A stretch of DNA of 64,000 bases from Pelagomonas calceolata. Its lineage: Eukaryota > Sar > Pelagophyceae > Pelagomonadales > Pelagomonadaceae. Under the pieces are notes generated by a model. The model saw nothing but the letters and a program-made list of their open reading frames with translations. It was not told the DNA's origin and did not search any database. The position numbers and the translations under genes are program-made. The stretch is from contig CAKKNE010000004.1 in the NCBI GenBank assembly GCA_918797485.1, forward strand, positions 4,650,001-4,714,000, given 5' to 3'. The first letter of the stretch is position 1. Each line of letters starts with the position of its first letter. This document shows positions 1-8,087 of this stretch, in pieces.

Positions 1-107
1 TCGGGCGGTGCGCCGACCGCTGCGGAAGCGTCTTGATTTGGATTAACCCAGGGTGGAGTACGGTGTGCACACTCGCGTTTTGCGCGCCGAGTACGGTCCT
101 CGCGGCG

Positions 108-977
108 ATGTTGTCAGCTTTTGCGGTATTCTTGTTCCTCTTTAGTCTGCTCGCGAAGACGCCCGTCGTTCTTCAGAGGGGGCTTTGCGCCTTGATCATT
201 GCCGCACTGCTCGCGTGGCTCGTACCGGCCTGTGTGGAAATCAACCAGTGCGTCGGGTGCTGCCACGCCATCGAGCAGGCGTCGCATCGATGGCGTGGAG
301 GTCGACGCGGAACGCGCCGTAAAATTTTGATTTCCACACAGGTACCGGCCGTAAAAAATGTGCTGACGCGCCCACGGGAACATGTGAGACGCCTCGTCCA
401 GGGCCTGCGCGGCCTCGGTAGAGAGGCCTGGGGCGTCGGGAAGGTTTTGGTGCCGGGTGCGGCCCTGGGACTGGTCTACTCGATGTTCGAGGTGGAGCTC
501 GAGACGCACCTGCTCACGGCTTTAGCGGGAGGCGTCGTTGTCATCATGGCGGTGAAGCCGCTGCGGAGCCGCGCGTTCCGCTACCTCGGCCAGGCGCTGG
601 CCGACACGGGCGTCACTCAGCCGCCGAGCGAGGCGCCGCGCATCCTCGAAGCCTTGCAGCGCCTCGCCACTTTACCCGTGGAACTATACGTTCCGATCAA
701 CGTCCTGGACGACGCGCAAGTCAAGGCCAAGCTCGAACGAGCCGGCTTCTCGCGCCGCGACGGCGCCGCGACGCCGAGCCGCGCCGAGCTCGAGGCGGCC
801 TACGACGACGCCTATGGCGCCTGCACCGTGTGCTTCGCTCAGTTTGAAGCCGGCGACGAGTGCGTGCGCCTCCTCTGCGGGCACGTCTTCCACCGCGACT
901 GCGTGGTCCAGTGGGTGAACACGCGGACGGAGTCGGGCCGCGTGCCGACGTGCCCCCAGTGCACCTGTGACATGTGA
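108..977 (+). CDS. RING-H2 finger membrane protein (probable E3 ubiquitin ligase), one introner
   Basis: Two exons, 108-221 and 342-977, joined in phase 0, giving about 249 residues. The C-terminal 50 residues carry a C3H2C3 RING-H2 finger: CTVC, then CGHVFH, RDC and CPQC. The N-terminal part has two hydrophobic stretches (about residues 1-20 and 25-38) and another further on around VLVPGAALGLVYS and LLTALAGGVVVIMAV, so it is probably a membrane-anchored E3 ligase. The ATG at 108 is chosen because the only longer reading starts at a non-ATG codon; an upstream exon outside the window cannot be excluded. The intron is 120 nt with no stop, so the unspliced message stays in frame and would insert 40 residues. 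RING identification is secure; the substrate is unknown. Confidence 0.8.
   Translation: MLSAFAVFLFLFSLLAKTPVVLQRGLCALIIAALLAWLVPACVEINQCVGCCHAIEQASHRWRGGRRGTRRKILISTQVPAVKNVLTRPREHVRRLVQGLRGLGREAWGVGKVLVPGAALGLVYSMFEVELETHLLTALAGGVVVIMAVKPLRSRAFRYLGQALADTGVTQPPSEAPRILEALQRLATLPVELYVPINVLDDAQVKAKLERAGFSRRDGAATPSRAELEAAYDDAYGACTVCFAQFEAGDECVRLLCGHVFHRDCVVQWVNTRTESGRVPTCPQCTCDM
222..341 (+). mobile_element. Introner forming the intron of the RING gene
   Basis: The element is 230-341 (112 bp). It starts CTGTGTGGAAATCAA and ends TTGATTTCCACACAG, a perfect 15-bp terminal inverted repeat. The 8-bp direct repeats GTACCGGC at 222-229 and 342-349 are a perfect target duplication. The intron runs from the GT of the left duplication (222) to the terminal AG (341); splicing leaves one copy of the target. 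An internal hairpin pairs CCACGCCATCGA with TCGATGGCGTGG. Orientation A: the CAACCAGTGCG side lies upstream in the sense strand. Confidence 0.92.
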
Positions 978-1434
978 GTAAGATGAGTATAGATATCCTG
1001 CCAGTGGACCGCTCAGATAGGCTGTCGCGTCGCGCGGCGTATTCGGGTCTTTCTTTTACAAGCGCGGCGACGTCGTCGACGCGGTCCCTCCGTGCCCGGG
1101 CGCGTGCGATGGTGTCCCCTTAACTGCCAGAGCCCGCATTTCAGCGCAGCGAGGCGTACGCGAGCAGAATGGCACCTCACCACACTCGAACCTAGGGGTC
1201 CGCGCCGGTGCCTCGAGACGTCGCCGGCGCCCCGGGAGCGTCAACCAGAGCCTGGGGAGTCCTGTATCGTCGCGATGCAGGCTCAGATAGCCTAACTAAT
1301 GTAAGTCCGCCGCCACAGCGCGCTCGCATCGAGCGCCTCTGCCGCGCGGGAGAGGCAAGGCGAGGCAGCCCCCGGCGCTTTTTCGGTCGTATTAGCTTCC
1401 AAATAAACCGGGCGAGGCAGCCCCACCCCCAAAG
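978..1434. other. Intergenic region
   Basis: 457 bp between the RING gene and the CFAP77-like gene, both on the plus strand. It should hold the 3' end of one and the promoter of the other. I see no convincing ORF, TATA box or RNA gene. CTAACTAAT followed by a GTAAGT-like string near 1292-1305 looks splice-like but joins no coding sequence that I can support. Confidence 0.5.
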
Positions 1435-2082
1435 ATGCCCAACGTCGAGGACGAGCAGCACATCGTGCTGCCGGGCGCGCCGCCGGCCCACCTCCTGAAG
1501 CGCACGATGATCAAGGACTGCATCGGGCGGTGCCGCGCGACGTCCTACGATTTGCCCAAGGACGTCATGCACGTCTACGGCTACATCCAGGAGAAGGACA
1601 AGGCCGACGCCCGCGAATGCATTGGGGGCTGGGACCAGTTCACGCCGTCGGCCTGCTCGTCGGCCCAGCGGAGCTTCGTGAAGACGAACCTCGAGGCCTT
1701 GAAGGCGGGGAACATCACGGCCAAAAGCCAGAGGGAGTACCAGATCGCGAACCCGAACATTTTCAGTGCGCAAGCCAAGCCCGGCCACAAGCCGGATCGG
1801 CACAACAAGCCGCCCTTCGACGGGCCCTACGGCTTCGTGCCGAAGACGGGCACCGAGCCTTTGACACATACCATCGAGGGCCGCTACATGGGCCAGGGCG
1901 ACGACGACGCCGACTACCCGGACATCATCTCCATCAAGAAGGCGAACAAGCTGCCCGGGCCCAAGCCGACCAAAGCGAGCCAGGGCCACGCCGTCAAGGC
2001 CAAGGAGGAGTCCCCTCCGAAAAAACACTTCTGCATGAAGCGCTTCAAGAACATCAAGTCCCGGCTCAACCTCGACCAATGA
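1435..2082 (+). CDS. CFAP77-like flagellar microtubule protein (tentative)
   Basis: Single exon, 215 residues, ATG at 1435. Soluble, basic at the C-terminus, without signal peptide or membrane segment. The stretch YDLP...YGY...ECIGGW...F...N..AL..G.IT......YQ resembles my memory of CFAP77, a microtubule inner protein of cilia, which has a YG-containing start, a conserved W and an FV.LN..A...G motif. If correct it would bind the axonemal doublet, consistent with an alga having a flagellated stage. No catalytic motif is visible. Family assignment is by recalled pattern only; the ORF itself is well supported. Confidence 0.5.
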   Translation: MPNVEDEQHIVLPGAPPAHLLKRTMIKDCIGRCRATSYDLPKDVMHVYGYIQEKDKADARECIGGWDQFTPSACSSAQRSFVKTNLEALKAGNITAKSQREYQIANPNIFSAQAKPGHKPDRHNKPPFDGPYGFVPKTGTEPLTHTIEGRYMGQGDDDADYPDIISIKKANKLPGPKPTKASQGHAVKAKEESPPKKHFCMKRFKNIKSRLNLDQ

Positions 2083-2102
2083 GGCTAGTGTCTTAATCTT
2101 TT

Positions 2103-3248
2103 TCATATGAGTAGTGCGCGGTGGGGGTGGGGGCGTGCGGGGAGATCAGGAATGTTCATGGAAACGTGGGGCCGGTACGGATGGACGTGGCCGCCGTCGC
2201 CGACGCGGCAATACTTGTCGTACTCGCAGAGCTGGAACTGGACGTCGTGGATATCTAGAGAGACGCCCTTGCAGAACTCCGGGTCCAGGCTCAGGAGCGT
2301 TCGCAGGAGGAGCCGCATCTCCGTTATGAAGCGCGCCTCACCTCCGTCAAAATTGAGCGCGCGCCCGTGGAGCCGGTTCAGGCCCCGCCGCGCGCCGGGC
2401 CCCGGCGGCGTCCAGTCGCCCTCGTCGCGGACTAAGGCCCGCACCGACGGCCAGCCCATGGCATCGAGGAGCACCTCCTTCGCCATAAAGCCCGAGCCGC
2501 CGAAGCCACTGACTCGTCGAAGCCGCGTGCAGACCGCCCGCCACGACAGGCGGCCGCCGGCCGGCGCGGCGACAATATCATCGACGGCGAGTCGCAACCC
2601 TTCCAGCGTCGACAGTTCCTTGTCATAAACGTCGAGAGGTAAACGCGACCGCTCAGCGTTGAAACGGACCCGGTTGTAGGCGCTCGTGAAGGCGTGATTG
2701 CCGGCGTTCCAGCACGCGACGGCATTGCATCGTTCCAGGAAAGCGTTCCAAGCGCTCATGTCCGCCGTCCAGCCCGTTTGTTCCGCGAACGCCACCGTCC
2801 CAAACACGCGAAAAACACCGCAATTGAACAACACGGTCGCGGCGTCGGCGTTACCGTGCTTCGCGGTCCAGTGGGCGCGGAGCCACGCCGTCGTGCGATC
2901 ATGCTCGCGCTTTACGTTCGTGAATTTATATCGATTCAGGACGTCGTCGTCGGACCACGGCCACGGTGCGCCAGCGGCCTTCGCCAGGCGGATCTGTTCG
3001 CGGGTCTTGAGCATGCGTAGGAATTTTGCTGTCTCGGCCGGTGCCGGCGCCGCTGGGCTCGCTGCCACAGATGGTGGGCGTTTCTTTGTCGGCGCGGGCT
3101 CGGGCTCGGGCGCCGCGCGCTTCCGCGGGTTGTAGCCCAGCGGCAGGATCAAGATGGGCTGGCGCTTGGCCCACGCGGTTGGAGACACAAGCTCGCCGGC
3201 GTCATAGCGAGCCTTCAGTGTCGTCCGACTGAGGGGCAGCCCGCGCAT
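2103..3248 (-). CDS. HMUDK helical-domain protein (5-hmdU DNA kinase / putrescinyl-thymine pyrophosphorylase-like)
   Basis: Single exon; the ATG at 3248 gives 381 residues (the frame is open to 3473 but only with a TTG start). Seen in order: a Pro/Ala/Lys-rich N-terminus, then TREQIRLAKAAGAPWPWSDD, YKFTNVKREHDRTTAW, VLFNCGVFRVFGT, GFGGSGFMAKEVLLD, GPGARRGLNRL and FQLCEYDKYCRVG. This series matches the helical domain of 5-hydroxymethyl-dU DNA kinases and alpha-glutamyl/putrescinyl-thymine pyrophosphorylases, the phage enzymes that activate hydroxymethyl-uracil in DNA for hypermodification. Homologues in eukaryotes have no established role that I know of. No P-loop kinase domain is visible in this ORF, so only the helical part is present. 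Tail-to-tail with the CFAP77-like gene (20 bp apart). Domain call is confident, activity is not. Confidence 0.72.
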   Translation of the reverse strand: MRGLPLSRTTLKARYDAGELVSPTAWAKRQPILILPLGYNPRKRAAPEPEPAPTKKRPPSVAASPAAPAPAETAKFLRMLKTREQIRLAKAAGAPWPWSDDDVLNRYKFTNVKREHDRTTAWLRAHWTAKHGNADAATVLFNCGVFRVFGTVAFAEQTGWTADMSAWNAFLERCNAVACWNAGNHAFTSAYNRVRFNAERSRLPLDVYDKELSTLEGLRLAVDDIVAAPAGGRLSWRAVCTRLRRVSGFGGSGFMAKEVLLDAMGWPSVRALVRDEGDWTPPGPGARRGLNRLHGRALNFDGGEARFITEMRLLLRTLLSLDPEFCKGVSLDIHDVQFQLCEYDKYCRVGDGGHVHPYRPHVSMNIPDLPARPHPHRALLI

Positions 3249-3646
3249 GCCTTCAGCGGCCTCCTCGTATGCGCCGTTGCTCGGCCTGGGCTGCCAGGGC
3301 CTGCTGGTGCCCGGCGGCCATGCCCTTAACCATGGGGAGCAGGAGGCATGGCCACAGCAAGGGGGGAGCATCAGGCACGCCACAGGCCATGTCTGCAGAA
3401 AAAGAGCCAAAAACGCACTGACCGGCAGCCGCAGCGGGGCATTGGCCTGCGGAGGCACCAGAGCCCATTTCAAGCTGTGCTCTGTGGATCGAGCTGAGAG
3501 CTTTCTTGCGGGTTCGGGCAGCCAGAAACGAGGCGAGAAGGCGAGGCCTGGAGACTCCTTGGAGACAGCTACAATAAGCCCCGGCCCGCGACCGCCGACG
3601 AATCCGAGACGCGGCCCGCAAAACGCAAGAGAACACTCGAGACACC

Positions 3647-4843
3647 TTACACGGGCTCCTCCTCGCGCCCCTTACAGTCGCCGTTCGGACCGTACCCGTA
3701 CCGCGCCGCCGCCGCCGCGACCTCCCGCAATTTTGGAGGAGGCAGCGCCGAGACCAAATCACTCCAGCTCACGTTCGCGTGCCGCCGGTGGTGGGGAATC
3801 CTAGGACCATCAGCACACGCACCTCTCAAACAGCGTTTCGGGTCGAAGATGCCGCGGTTCGCGATCCAGTGCGACCAGGCCCGCGCGAGTGTCCCGGCCG
3901 TATCAAGGCCGGCCTGGAAGGCTTCCGTCGACGACACACACACCCTCTCCCCACTCTTCTCGTCGTCGCGCGCCAGTTCCACCAAATCACACAACGCCGC
4001 CCCACTCAAATCGTCCTCGATGCGCGCCCTCGCGTCCGCGAAGCGCTCGATCCTCTCGTTCCAGCCGAGCCACACGTTCGATAAAAAGAGCAGCCACCGA
4101 TCTCTCCTCCTCGACTCCTTCTCGCTCAGGGTGAGGCGGTAGAGGGACCGCTCGAGCTGCGTCGCTCCCGTAGGTGCGTCCTCCGGGGGCGGCGGCGGCA
4201 GCGCTAAGGCTCGAGCGGCGAAAGCCAGGGTAGACCGCTTATGCGTCGATAGTGCCGCGACGTTGCCGACGGGACACCTTATGATCTGCAAAACCCTCCG
4301 AAACCTCACGTCCAAGTCGCGGACGGCCGCCGCCGCGGGGGGCACCGGGTACGGCCTTTGCGTGGAGTCGCGCACGGCGTACAACCAACACACACTGCCA
4401 TCCCTCCCGAGGCGCTCGTGCTCCACTCGTAAGCCCGCGTCACGCAACCTCAAAGAAGCGTGCCACGAGCCCGCTCCGCCCAGCGAAGTAACCAGTAAAG
4501 GCAATCGAACTTTCCGCGAGTAGACGGTCTTCTTCGAGCGGCCGCAGGCCGGCGGCACCATCTTGAGGGTCGCGTCGCGCAAAAAGCGGCAGTGCCGCGA
4601 GGACACCACCACGGGTGCTGTCGTGTTCGTCGTCATCGGCTTGCGCGGCCTCCGGTAGACGCCGCGCGGGACGGACGACATGAAGGCGCGCGTGAAAAAC
4701 CTCAAATTGCAGGCGAAGACCGCGATCATGATCATAGCTCCTAAAAAGGCGAGCGCGCTCGAGTGCGTCGTCGCGACGAAGCCGCTGCCCGTGCGCCGGC
4801 GCAGCAGCGTCGGCGTCCGCAGGGACGGGAGGGCGTCGCGCAT
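3647..4843 (-). CDS. Sulfotransferase-like type II membrane protein
   Basis: Single exon, 398 residues, ATG at 4843. A hydrophobic segment at about residues 28-48 (SALAFLGAMIMIAVFACNL) would act as signal anchor, as in Golgi glycan-modifying enzymes. After it come PLLVTSLGGAGSWHASLRLR, at the place of the PAPS-binding P-loop of sulfotransferases, then LRVEHERLGRDGSVCWLYAV, a pattern I associate with algal sulfotransferase-like proteins, and VLQIIRCPVGNVAAL, which resembles the conserved R..P...S region. The loop is atypical (GGAGSW rather than a GxxKSGTT form), so activity is uncertain. Transcribed away from the histone chaperone gene. Confidence 0.5.
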   Translation of the reverse strand: MRDALPSLRTPTLLRRRTGSGFVATTHSSALAFLGAMIMIAVFACNLRFFTRAFMSSVPRGVYRRPRKPMTTNTTAPVVVSSRHCRFLRDATLKMVPPACGRSKKTVYSRKVRLPLLVTSLGGAGSWHASLRLRDAGLRVEHERLGRDGSVCWLYAVRDSTQRPYPVPPAAAAVRDLDVRFRRVLQIIRCPVGNVAALSTHKRSTLAFAARALALPPPPPEDAPTGATQLERSLYRLTLSEKESRRRDRWLLFLSNVWLGWNERIERFADARARIEDDLSGAALCDLVELARDDEKSGERVCVSSTEAFQAGLDTAGTLARAWSHWIANRGIFDPKRCLRGACADGPRIPHHRRHANVSWSDLVSALPPPKLREVAAAAARYGYGPNGDCKGREEEPV

Positions 4844-5324
4844 GGTTTTTGTTGCGCTGCGGCGCTCGCGTGGCTTGGGTCAAACTAGTTTTGTCTTGTG
4901 CGCCTCGTCACGCGCTGTGAGAGCGCACGCTTTGAGGCTAGGCCTATCTAGAGATATAAAAGCGTGCCGGGCGGCCCAGCGGGTCCATCTTTGATGCGGT
5001 AGCGGCCTCAAAGCCAAGTCGCAGCCGAACCGGGCTAGTATGTCGACGCTAGGTATTATTTTCCCGGCGGCGACTAGTCTGTTGATTCTTCATCTCAGAC
5101 GCCTCCGAGGCTTGGCAACGTGCATGCTTGCCGATTTTCAGCAGCGCTCGGCGCCGCTGCAGCATTTGGTTTGCTTTGCGGACGTGCCTGTGTTCACCAC
5201 ATTGGCGCATCTATTACACACAGCGCTTTCGGTGCGCTGCGTTATTATCGCGCTTGCATTCTTGCGCCACAAGACGCGCTGTGAAACCCCAAAACTCCCG
5301 CGCTCTCACAGATGTTTGAAAATT
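4844..5324. promoter_or_regulatory. Divergent intergenic region with TATA box
   Basis: 481 bp between the starts of the sulfotransferase-like (minus) and histone-chaperone (plus) genes. TATAAAA at 4955-4961 is a plausible plus-strand TATA box, some 370 bp before the chosen ATG. A GCTAG...CTAGG inverted repeat lies at 5034-5053. The plus frame is open from 5040 with an ATG, so translation could start further upstream. Confidence 0.5.
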
Positions 5325-6641
5325 ATGGAGGTCGTAGCGCCGCCCACGGCGCCGCCAGCAGCCACTGACATGAAGATCACCTCACCGGCGCCGCCCGCGC
5401 CGCCCAAGAGCGTCTCGCCCGAGAAGCCCATCAACGGCCCGCTCGCGGCGCTCAAGCAACTCGTCGCGACGGCCGACGCTGATCAAGCCCAAACGCTCTC
5501 CACGGAGCTCAAGGCCTTGGTGAAGCAGTGCGAGCAACGAATCGTAGACGCGCGCAAGGCCGCCTCGGAAACGAATTTGGGCGAGGTGCGCTGGACGTGC
5601 GACGCGACGTGTTTGCAACCGAGGGGCAAGGCAACTCTCAGAGTAGGAGACCACGCTATCGTGGTGGTCAACCCGAAGGACGGCGCGGTCAAGGGCGAGT
5701 TCCCCTTCATGTCGATGAAGGCTGCTTTTACATTACCGCCGACCGAGAAGTCGCAGCCGTCCGAAGCGGCCACGCTACTCCTAGCCGCCTCCGTCACCAC
5801 TCCAAAGCCTGCTACCAAAATCACGTCGAAACTCATGCAGGACGCCTTCAAGAAGGCGTCGCTCGCATTGACGGTGAACGACAAGTACTCGAAGGCTACG
5901 CCGTGCCCCGGCACCACCACGACACTAGCAAACGTTGCACCACATCTCGCCTCCTTAACAAAGGTCGCCAATAGATCCTTACTGAAGGGCGGCAAGGATC
6001 CCATGAGCTTCAAGAGCGCGATATCGTCATTACCGTATGTGAAAGCGACACTAGGCGCGGCGCAGGGCAACCTCCATTTAGTTGACCTTGGTATTCTCTT
6101 CTTGAAACCGTTAGTATTTCTACCCTGCGAAGCTATCGCGTCCATCGATTGTGGGAGAGCAGGAGCCGGGAACTGCTCGTCCTTCGATCTCATGGTCGAG
6201 ATGGAACGCCCTTGGGACACTTCTGATGACGACAAGCCGGCGAAACCGCCGGCCTTCGAGTTCTCGAACATCCGGAAGGACGAGTTGGAAGGAGTGCAGA
6301 AATTCATCAGAGATGTGCTGCTGCCGTGCCGGGCCAAATTACGAAGGGAATTGGCGGAGAAGAAGGGCGAGCCCCAGGCGATCGAGGAGGACTCGGATGA
6401 TGAGGATGACGACTACGAGGCGCAGTCCTCGAGCGACGAGGACTCGGACGACTCGTCGCTCGAGGACTCGGAGGCGGGCGACGACCGCGGCGACGAGACC
6501 GAATCAAACGACGAGCGCGAGGGCTCGGCCGAGGAGCCCATCACCTTCGAGAGCGACGACGAGGCGGCGGCAGCGCGCGACGAGCCCGCGTCGCCCTCGT
6601 CGGAGCCCGCCGCCAAGAAGCTCCGCGCGGGCTCGCAGTAG
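5325..6641 (+). CDS. Rtt106/SSRP1-type histone chaperone
   Basis: Single exon; the ATG at 5325 gives 438 residues. An in-frame ATG at 5040 would add 95 hydrophobic, poorly structured residues and is less likely. N-terminal helical region (residues 30-80), then a double-PH-like body. The segment LHLVDLGILFLKPLVFLPCE, followed by SFDLMVEM and FEFSNIRKDELEGVQKFI, fits the Rtt106-like PH domain, where eFsnI.reE is the signature. The C-terminal 100 residues are an Asp/Glu/Ser tract ending in a basic AKKLR patch, usual for H3-H4 chaperones and FACT-associated factors. There is no HMG box, so it is closer to Rtt106 or Pob3-like proteins than to full SSRP1. Role inferred: nucleosome assembly in the nucleus. 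Confidence 0.72.
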   Translation: MEVVAPPTAPPAATDMKITSPAPPAPPKSVSPEKPINGPLAALKQLVATADADQAQTLSTELKALVKQCEQRIVDARKAASETNLGEVRWTCDATCLQPRGKATLRVGDHAIVVVNPKDGAVKGEFPFMSMKAAFTLPPTEKSQPSEAATLLLAASVTTPKPATKITSKLMQDAFKKASLALTVNDKYSKATPCPGTTTTLANVAPHLASLTKVANRSLLKGGKDPMSFKSAISSLPYVKATLGAAQGNLHLVDLGILFLKPLVFLPCEAIASIDCGRAGAGNCSSFDLMVEMERPWDTSDDDKPAKPPAFEFSNIRKDELEGVQKFIRDVLLPCRAKLRRELAEKKGEPQAIEEDSDDEDDDYEAQSSSDEDSDDSSLEDSEAGDDRGDETESNDEREGSAEEPITFESDDEAAAARDEPASPSSEPAAKKLRAGSQ

Positions 6642-6717
6642 TAGTCGGGTAATGTGTACCGTACAGCAGCCTGTCTCTCGCGTCGACGGCGTGTATGATG
6701 CGTGAAACTTACACGCC

Positions 6718-7671
6718 CTAGGCGCCCACGTGCCACGCGCGAATCAAACCGTCCGTGTAGCCCGAGTAGAGCACCGCGCCGTCCGCGGACCAGCAGATCG
6801 ACGTGCAGTAGGGCGCCGTCGCGTTCTTGCCCATGGCCGGGAACTCGGGCTTGAGCTCGTCGACGACGACCTTGCTCTCCAAATCCCAGATCTTGATCGC
6901 GAGCGTCGTCGCCGCGCAGAGCCAGTAGCGGTTCGGCGAGAAGACGAGCGAGTGGATGATGTCGCCGGCGTCGAGCGAGTAGAGGCGCTTGCCCTCGTTG
7001 AGGTCCCACAACATGGCCGTGCCATCTTTACCACCAGAAGCGCAGAGCGAGCCGTCGGGCGAGACGGTGACGGTGTTCAGGTAACCCGCGTGGCCGTACA
7101 AGTTCGTGCGCAGCTTGCAGTTCGTCAGGGACCACACTTTCACGAGCTTGTCCCAGCCGCAGGAGACGATGACGGGAGCTTGCACGGAGGGCGAGAATCT
7201 AACACAAGACACCCACTCCGTGTGCCCCTCGTCGCTGATCGTGTACTTGCACTCGCCCAGCGTGTTCCACAATTTGACCGTTTTGTCTCTAGCTCCAGAC
7301 ACGATCTGGCGGTTGTCCGTCGAGAAGGCAACGCTCAAAACGTCCTTCGAGTGGCCGACGAAGCGGCGCGTCGTCTTGCCCGTCGCGAGCTCCCAGAGCC
7401 TCAAGGTGCCGTCCCAGGAGCCCGACAGCGCGAACTGGCCGTCGGAAGAGATGACCACATCAGACACGAAGTGGCTGTGGCCCTTCAGCGCGCGGCGCGG
7501 GTAGCCATAAGCCTCGCCGTCGCCGCCGGCGTTCGTCAGCGTCCAGACGAGGCAGGTCTTGTCGCGCGACGCGGAGATGATCATCCCCGGGTCCTCGGAC
7601 GTCGTCGCGAGGGCCGTGACCCAGTCGCTGTGGCCCTTGAGGACGCCGCGTAAGGTGAGTGCTTCCGACAT
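6718..7671 (-). CDS. RACK1: RACK1 (40S-associated seven-bladed WD40 scaffold)
   Basis: Single exon, 317 residues, the usual length of RACK1. Seven WD repeats are visible: [13 protein letters not shown]...[22 protein letters not shown]...[25 protein letters not shown]...[23 protein letters not shown]...[23 protein letters not shown]...[11 protein letters not shown], then [23 protein letters not shown] and a last blade ending in GLIRAWHVG. The ISASRDK and SPNRYWL strings are diagnostic. It sits on the head of the 40S subunit and recruits PKC and other signalling partners. Tail-to-tail with the histone chaperone (76 bp between stops). Confidence 0.97.
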   Translation of the reverse strand: MSEALTLRGVLKGHSDWVTALATTSEDPGMIISASRDKTCLVWTLTNAGGDGEAYGYPRRALKGHSHFVSDVVISSDGQFALSGSWDGTLRLWELATGKTTRRFVGHSKDVLSVAFSTDNRQIVSGARDKTVKLWNTLGECKYTISDEGHTEWVSCVRFSPSVQAPVIVSCGWDKLVKVWSLTNCKLRTNLYGHAGYLNTVTVSPDGSLCASGGKDGTAMLWDLNEGKRLYSLDAGDIIHSLVFSPNRYWLCAATTLAIKIWDLESKVVVDELKPEFPAMGKNATAPYCTSICWSADGAVLYSGYTDGLIRAWHVGA

Positions 7672-8087
7672 GGTGGCCTGCGTGGAGCGGTCTGTGAGTT
7701 TATCGCGCGGCGGCGGCGTTTTGGGCTAGCGGCGGCGTTTTTACGCCCGCGGCGAGCAGGTGCTGCATTGGCGGCGCTTGGGCGAGCGACGGCACGATCG
7801 CTGCCCGCGCTGCCGAGATCTAGGACCCATGTGACCTCTGAAGTGCTTAAGTTGCGTGTGAGACGCTGGACGGTGCGATTTTACAGCCTTTTTTGCTGTG
7901 TTTGGCAATTCGCCGATATAATCCGCTAGCGTGATGTCCTAGTAGGTTTCAAGCGGCTCGCGCCCGCCGCCGATGAATCGGTGACGCGCGGTGTCTCCCC
8001 ACACAAGGGACTCCGCCCGCGAGTCCTAGCACCGTCAATAAAAGCAGGAAATAGACTGGAGACCTTAAAGGGGAAAGGGGGAATAGA
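7672..8087. other. Intergenic region holding one copy of a dispersed repeat
   Basis: 416 bp upstream of RACK1 and downstream of the ankyrin/GH20b gene. Positions 7951-8001 are an imperfect copy of 56898-56950. CGCTAGCGTGATGTCCTAG at about 7924-7942 is a degenerate relative of the GCTAG...CTAGC repeats. No ORF that I can support. Confidence 0.55.
7951..8001. repeat. Dispersed ~50-80 bp repeat, copy 1
   Basis: Nearly identical to 56898-56950: both read AAGCGGC, CGCGCCCGCCGCCGA, GAATCGG, then GCGGTGTCTCCCC, differing at a few positions. Similarity fades into related CTAGCACC strings on the right. Both copies lie in short non-coding gaps upstream of minus-strand genes. Confidence 0.75.

Noticed and set aside
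1290-1316. Possible intron signals (CTAACTAAT, GTAAGT, CCACAG) upstream of the CFAP77-like gene
   Set aside because: No upstream exon can be joined in frame to the gene, and the order of donor and branch-like string does not fit.
1192-2106. Long minus-strand reading frame opposite the CFAP77-like gene
   Set aside because: It overlaps a better plus-strand gene completely, is dominated by Arg/Gly/Leu from reverse-complemented GC-rich codons, and has no domain.
5040-5324. N-terminal extension of the histone chaperone starting at 5040
   Set aside because: An in-frame ATG exists, but the 95 residues are hydrophobic and Cys-rich, unlike the soluble nuclear protein that follows, and they begin inside a GCTAG repeat.
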